Shown: piece after piece, positions 41,389 through 43,601 of the stretch
Position numbering within the stretch: position 1 is the first letter of the stretch
Layout of the letters: every line of letters begins with the position of its first letter
Assembly: GCF_000348925.1 (NCBI RefSeq)
Contig: NZ_AODQ01000026.1
Location: 1-43,601, forward strand
Direction: 5' to 3'
Source: Cesiribacter andamanensis AMV16
Lineage (GTDB): Bacteria; Bacteroidota; Bacteroidia; Cytophagales; Cyclobacteriaceae
DNA length: 43,601 nt
Made by a program: the position numbers and the translations under genes
The notes under the pieces: generated by a model
Database searches by the model: none
Told to the model about the DNA's origin: nothing
What the model saw: the letters and a program-made list of their open reading frames with translations, nothing else

Positions 41389-42417
41389 ATGAGTGATAAT
41401 CAGGAAAAATTAAAAGCCCTTCAGCTCACCCTTGACAAGCTGGAGAAAACCTACGGCAAAGGTACCATCATGAAGCTCAGCGATGAGAAGGTGGTAGACG
41501 TGCCTGCCATCAGCACCGGTTCGCTGGGGCTTGACATTGCCCTGGGCATTGGCGGTATTCCCCGCGGCCGTGTGATCGAGATCTACGGTCCGGAATCCAG
41601 CGGTAAAACCACCCTTACCCTGCATTGTATTGCCGAAGCGCAAAAACAAGGCGGCATGGCGGCCTTTATTGATGCCGAGCATGCCTTTGACCGCACCTAT
41701 GCCGAGAAGCTGGGCATCGACACCCAGAACCTGCTGATCTCACAGCCCGACAATGGCGAGCAGGCCCTGGAGATTGCCGAGCACCTGATCCGCTCAGGCG
41801 CTATCGACATTATTGTGATCGACTCCGTGGCGGCCCTGGTACCAAAAGGCGAGCTTGAAGGCGAAATGGGCGAGAGCAAAATGGGTCTTCAGGCCCGTTT
41901 GATGAGCCAGGCCCTGCGTAAGCTCACCGGCGCCATCAACAAGACCAACTGTACCTGTATCTTCATCAACCAGCTGCGCGAGAAAATCGGTGTGATGTTC
42001 GGCAACCCCGAAACCACCACCGGTGGTAACGCCCTGAAGTTCTACGCCTCGGTGCGCCTGGACATTCGCCGCATTGGCCAGATCAAGGAAGGTGCCGACA
42101 ACATTGTGGGCAACCGCACCCGGGTAAAGGTAGTGAAGAACAAGGTAGCGCCCCCTTTCAAGCAGGTGGAGTTCGACATCATGTACGGCGAAGGGGTATC
42201 CAAAGCCGGTGAGATCCTGGATTTGGGCGTAGAGCTGGACATCATCAAGAAATCCGGCAGCTGGTTCTCCTACAACGATCAGAAGCTGGGCCAGGGCCGC
42301 GATGGTGTAAAACAACTGATCAAGGACAATCCCGAGCTGACCGAAGAACTGGAGAAAAAGATCCGCGCCAAGATCAAGGGCGAGCACCTGGAAGAGCCCA
42401 TTCCGGCAGCGGAGTAG
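41389..42417 (+). CDS. recA: Recombinase RecA
   Basis: A 342-residue DNA-dependent ATPase for homologous recombination and SOS activation. The ATG at 41389 gives the usual [25 protein letters not shown] start; in-frame codons further upstream are not part of the family. Walker A is GPESSGKT (67-74). Other hallmarks are the [21 protein letters not shown] loop (L2 region) and [18 protein letters not shown]. The C-terminus is acidic ([11 protein letters not shown]). It is followed by a terminator and is transcribed alone. Confidence 0.98.
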   Translation: MSDNQEKLKALQLTLDKLEKTYGKGTIMKLSDEKVVDVPAISTGSLGLDIALGIGGIPRGRVIEIYGPESSGKTTLTLHCIAEAQKQGGMAAFIDAEHAFDRTYAEKLGIDTQNLLISQPDNGEQALEIAEHLIRSGAIDIIVIDSVAALVPKGELEGEMGESKMGLQARLMSQALRKLTGAINKTNCTCIFINQLREKIGVMFGNPETTTGGNALKFYASVRLDIRRIGQIKEGADNIVGNRTRVKVVKNKVAPPFKQVEFDIMYGEGVSKAGEILDLGVELDIIKKSGSWFSYNDQKLGQGRDGVKQLIKDNPELTEELEKKIRAKIKGEHLEEPIPAAE

Positions 42418-42430
42418 GTTTGTTGGAGAA

Positions 42431-42458
42431 GTTAGAAGATAGACGTTAGACGTTAGAA
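42431..42458. repeat. Heptad tandem repeat after recA
   Basis: Four in-phase heptads: GTTAGAA, GATAGAC, GTTAGAC, GTTAGAA. The period is the same as in the elements at 32.8 and 34.1 kb, but the sequence differs. Confidence 0.75.
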
Positions 42459-42472
42459 CTTCGGTGCTATAG

Positions 42473-42508
42473 AAAAGCCCTGCTGAGTGATTCGGCGGGG
42501 CTTTTTTT
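42473..42508 (+). terminator. Intrinsic terminator of recA
   Basis: AAAAGCCCTGC (42473-42483) pairs, with one G-T pair, with GCGGGGCTTTT (42495-42505), followed by further T residues. Confidence 0.85.
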
Positions 42509-42547
42509 GTGCTGGGTGGTGAAGGTGGTTTTAGAGGCTGCCTTGGG

Positions 42548-42571
42548 ATTGTTGGTGAAAACACCAACAAT
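42548..42571. repeat. Perfect 10-bp hairpin between recA and higA
   Basis: ATTGTTGGTG (42548-42557) pairs perfectly with CACCAACAAT (42562-42571) over AAAA. No T-run follows on either strand. It sits 10 bases from the higA stop; it could stabilise or end the higBA transcript or bind a protein. Confidence 0.7.
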
Positions 42572-42580
42572 TGGGGGGGC

Positions 42581-42892
42581 TTAGGCGGCGTTTTGTTCTA
42601 TTGGTTTTATGTTATCAAGCTCATCTTTTTGCTGCTCTCTTTCCTCTTCAAGATCATAATCATCCTGAAGGCCCATCCAGAATTTAGCGGATGTTCCAAA
42701 ATACTTGCTTAGGCGAAGGGCTGTGTCCGCAGTTATTCTTCTTCTGCCTTTGATGATCTCACTAATGCGGGTCTGCGGGATAAACGTCTCTTTGGATAAT
42801 CGGTAGGCAGAAATGCCCAGCGGCACCAGAAACTCTTGTTGCAATATTTCGCCGGGATGTATATTTTCCAACTTGTTCATATGTTGCTGCAT
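42581..42892 (-). CDS. higA: HigA-family antitoxin (XRE HTH)
   Basis: A 103-residue protein from the ATG at 42892 (MQQHMNKLENIHPGEILQQEFL). IHPGEILQQEFLVPLGISAYRLSKETFIPQTRISEIIKGRRRITADTALRLSKYFG is the VapI/HigA-type addiction-module antidote HTH. The C-terminal helix is DDYDLEEEREQQKDE. It neutralises HigB and represses the operon by binding the operator. Its ATG shares a base with the toxin stop (TAATG), giving translational coupling; an internal Met at 42880 is a possible alternative start. Confidence 0.92.
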   Translation of the reverse strand: MQQHMNKLENIHPGEILQQEFLVPLGISAYRLSKETFIPQTRISEIIKGRRRITADTALRLSKYFGTSAKFWMGLQDDYDLEEEREQQKDELDNIKPIEQNAA

Positions 42893-43173
42893 TAATGATA
42901 ATCCACAATTTTCACCTCGAAAGCATTGCTGCCATTCCAGCGGAATATGATTCTCCACTGGCTGTTAATCCTGATGCTGTAGAACTCTTTCAGGTCGCCG
43001 CTAAGCTTCTCCAGTCTGTTGGATGGCGGGATTCTCAAATCCTGAATATCCTGTGAGTTGTTCAGCATCCTCAACTTGCGCCTGCTTATCTGCTGAATCT
43101 CGTTGGGCAATCTTTTTGATCGCTCACCATTCCATATCTTCTCTGTTTCCTTATCGCCAAAAGTGCTGATCAT
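42892..43173 (-). CDS. higB: HigB-family toxin (RelE-like mRNA interferase)
   Basis: A 93-residue protein, first gene of the higBA pair, the usual toxin-first order. It has the RelE/HigB fold segments: MISTFGDKETEKIWNGERSK, LPNEIQQISRRKLRMLNN, LRIPPSNRLEKLSGDLKEFYSIRINSQWRIIFRW. The end is FEVKIVDYH with the conserved Asp-Tyr-His. It would cut mRNA on the ribosome. Stop TAA overlaps the higA start by one base. Confidence 0.93.
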   Translation of the reverse strand: MISTFGDKETEKIWNGERSKRLPNEIQQISRRKLRMLNNSQDIQDLRIPPSNRLEKLSGDLKEFYSIRINSQWRIIFRWNGSNAFEVKIVDYH

Positions 43174-43174
43174 A

Positions 43175-43229
43175 GTTACGCGCTACGATAGTAACGCTAA
43201 AGATAAGTAGGATGTTCCGCATGGGCAAG
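43175..43229 (-). promoter_or_regulatory. higBA promoter and candidate HigA operator
   Basis: On the minus strand CTTG (43229-43226), 20 bases, then TATCTTTA (43205-43198) form a likely promoter. Just downstream, the inverted repeat GTTAC (43175-43179) / GTAAC (43191-43195) lies over the presumed transcription start and next to the higB ATG, as expected for an autorepression operator. Confidence 0.55.
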
Positions 43230-43356
43230 TCTGTGCTACAGCTTCAGTCCCTATCCCACTGCCTTTAAACTTCCTTTAAATGAAAAAATCAAAAAGTTCA
43301 TAAGCGGATAGGCTATCTTGCGGTTATACCATAGAACGGATACAACACCTTACCAG

Positions 43357-43601
43357 ATGAGATATATTTTACTCCCCCTGGCCTTTCTTTTTTCCCTCTC
43401 CGCCCTTGCCCAGCAGGTAGCCCTTACCTTTCGGGTGGATATGCGCCAACAGACGGTGTCCGCAAAGGGGGTGCATGTGGCGGGCTCCTTTCAGCAGGCG
43501 GCAGGTTTTGGCAGTAACTGGAATCCGGGGGGTACACCCCTGAGCGATGCCGATGGCGACGGCATCTGGGAAACTACGGTACAGGTACCGGCCGGCCGTC
43601 T
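43357..43601 (+). CDS. Secreted protein with an N-terminal carbohydrate-binding-like E-set domain, C-terminus beyond window
   Basis: An open frame of 81 complete codons runs off the right edge. Signal peptide MRYILLPLAFLFSLSALAQ is followed by VALTFRVDMRQQTVSAKGVHVAGSFQQ and GSNWNPGGTPLSDADGDGIWE. This is the early-set/CBM48-AMPK-like pattern found at the start of Bacteroidota secreted amylases and of T9SS-exported proteins ('V-D-M...V-x-V-A-G-x-F'). Which of these it is cannot be known without the rest of the gene. The intergenic region 43230-43356 shows no clear promoter. Confidence 0.75.
   Translation, partial: MRYILLPLAFLFSLSALAQQVALTFRVDMRQQTVSAKGVHVAGSFQQAAGFGSNWNPGGTPLSDADGDGIWETTVQVPAGR

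Overview
The window suggests a chromosome segment of a Bacteroidota bacterium, most likely a Cytophagales-type lineage. The signs are the protein families present (DUF3078, DUF3108, DUF4385, DUF6122, PF10023 aminopeptidase, DPP-IV), promoters of the Bacteroidota form TTTG-N19-21-TAnnTTTG, weak or absent Shine-Dalgarno sequences, and the ribosomal gene order rplM-rpsI-rpsB-tsf. Genus cannot be fixed from the sequence alone.

Positions 1 to about 3,370 are visibly AT-richer than the rest. They hold the right-hand end of an integrated element, all read leftwards: a tyrosine integrase, an unrecognised 315-residue protein, an excisionase-type helix-turn-helix protein, and an open gene cut by the window edge. 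The boundary is marked by the 3' half of a tRNA-Arg(ACG) followed by the orphaned tRNA terminator. The intact tRNA and the cargo should lie left of the window.

Positions 3.6-8 kb hold a rightward series: a GH13 amylase-like lipoprotein, a creatininase-family hydrolase, a LOG-family protein and a tandem universal stress protein. Then come a leftward group (Nudix hydrolase, MATE exporter, acyl-CoA thioesterase), a DUF6122 membrane protein, a Rof-like protein, a helical lipoprotein, DUF4385, RNase HII and DPP-IV. From 16 to 25.6 kb are a zinc-ribbon membrane protein, DUF3078, a single-domain response regulator, an O-methyltransferase/LysM lytic transglycosylase pair joined by an ATGA overlap, an M16 peptidase, a GT4 glycosyltransferase and DUF1206.

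From 25.7 to 32.7 kb are Xaa-Pro aminopeptidase, two secreted unknowns, DUF1328, the rplM-rpsI-rpsB-tsf cluster (with an internal terminator and promoter before tsf) and an RluA-family pseudouridine synthase. From 32.8 to 43.6 kb are DUF1801 and a 2OG-Fe(II) oxygenase bracketed by two inverted heptad-repeat elements, a PAP2 phosphatase, an MtfA-like peptidase fused to SEC-C, a PhoBR-like two-component pair, DUF3108, two envelope genes each one base short in a G/C homopolymer, recA, a higBA toxin-antitoxin pair, and the start of a secreted carbohydrate-binding-like protein.

Most of the window is ordinary housekeeping and envelope chromosome. The parts worth a second look are the tRNA-Arg junction, the paired homopolymer frameshifts, the heptad-repeat elements, the 14-bp minisatellite and the rpsB/tsf junction. 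I do not see a clear undescribed multi-gene system. The best place for one is the cargo of the element, outside the window.
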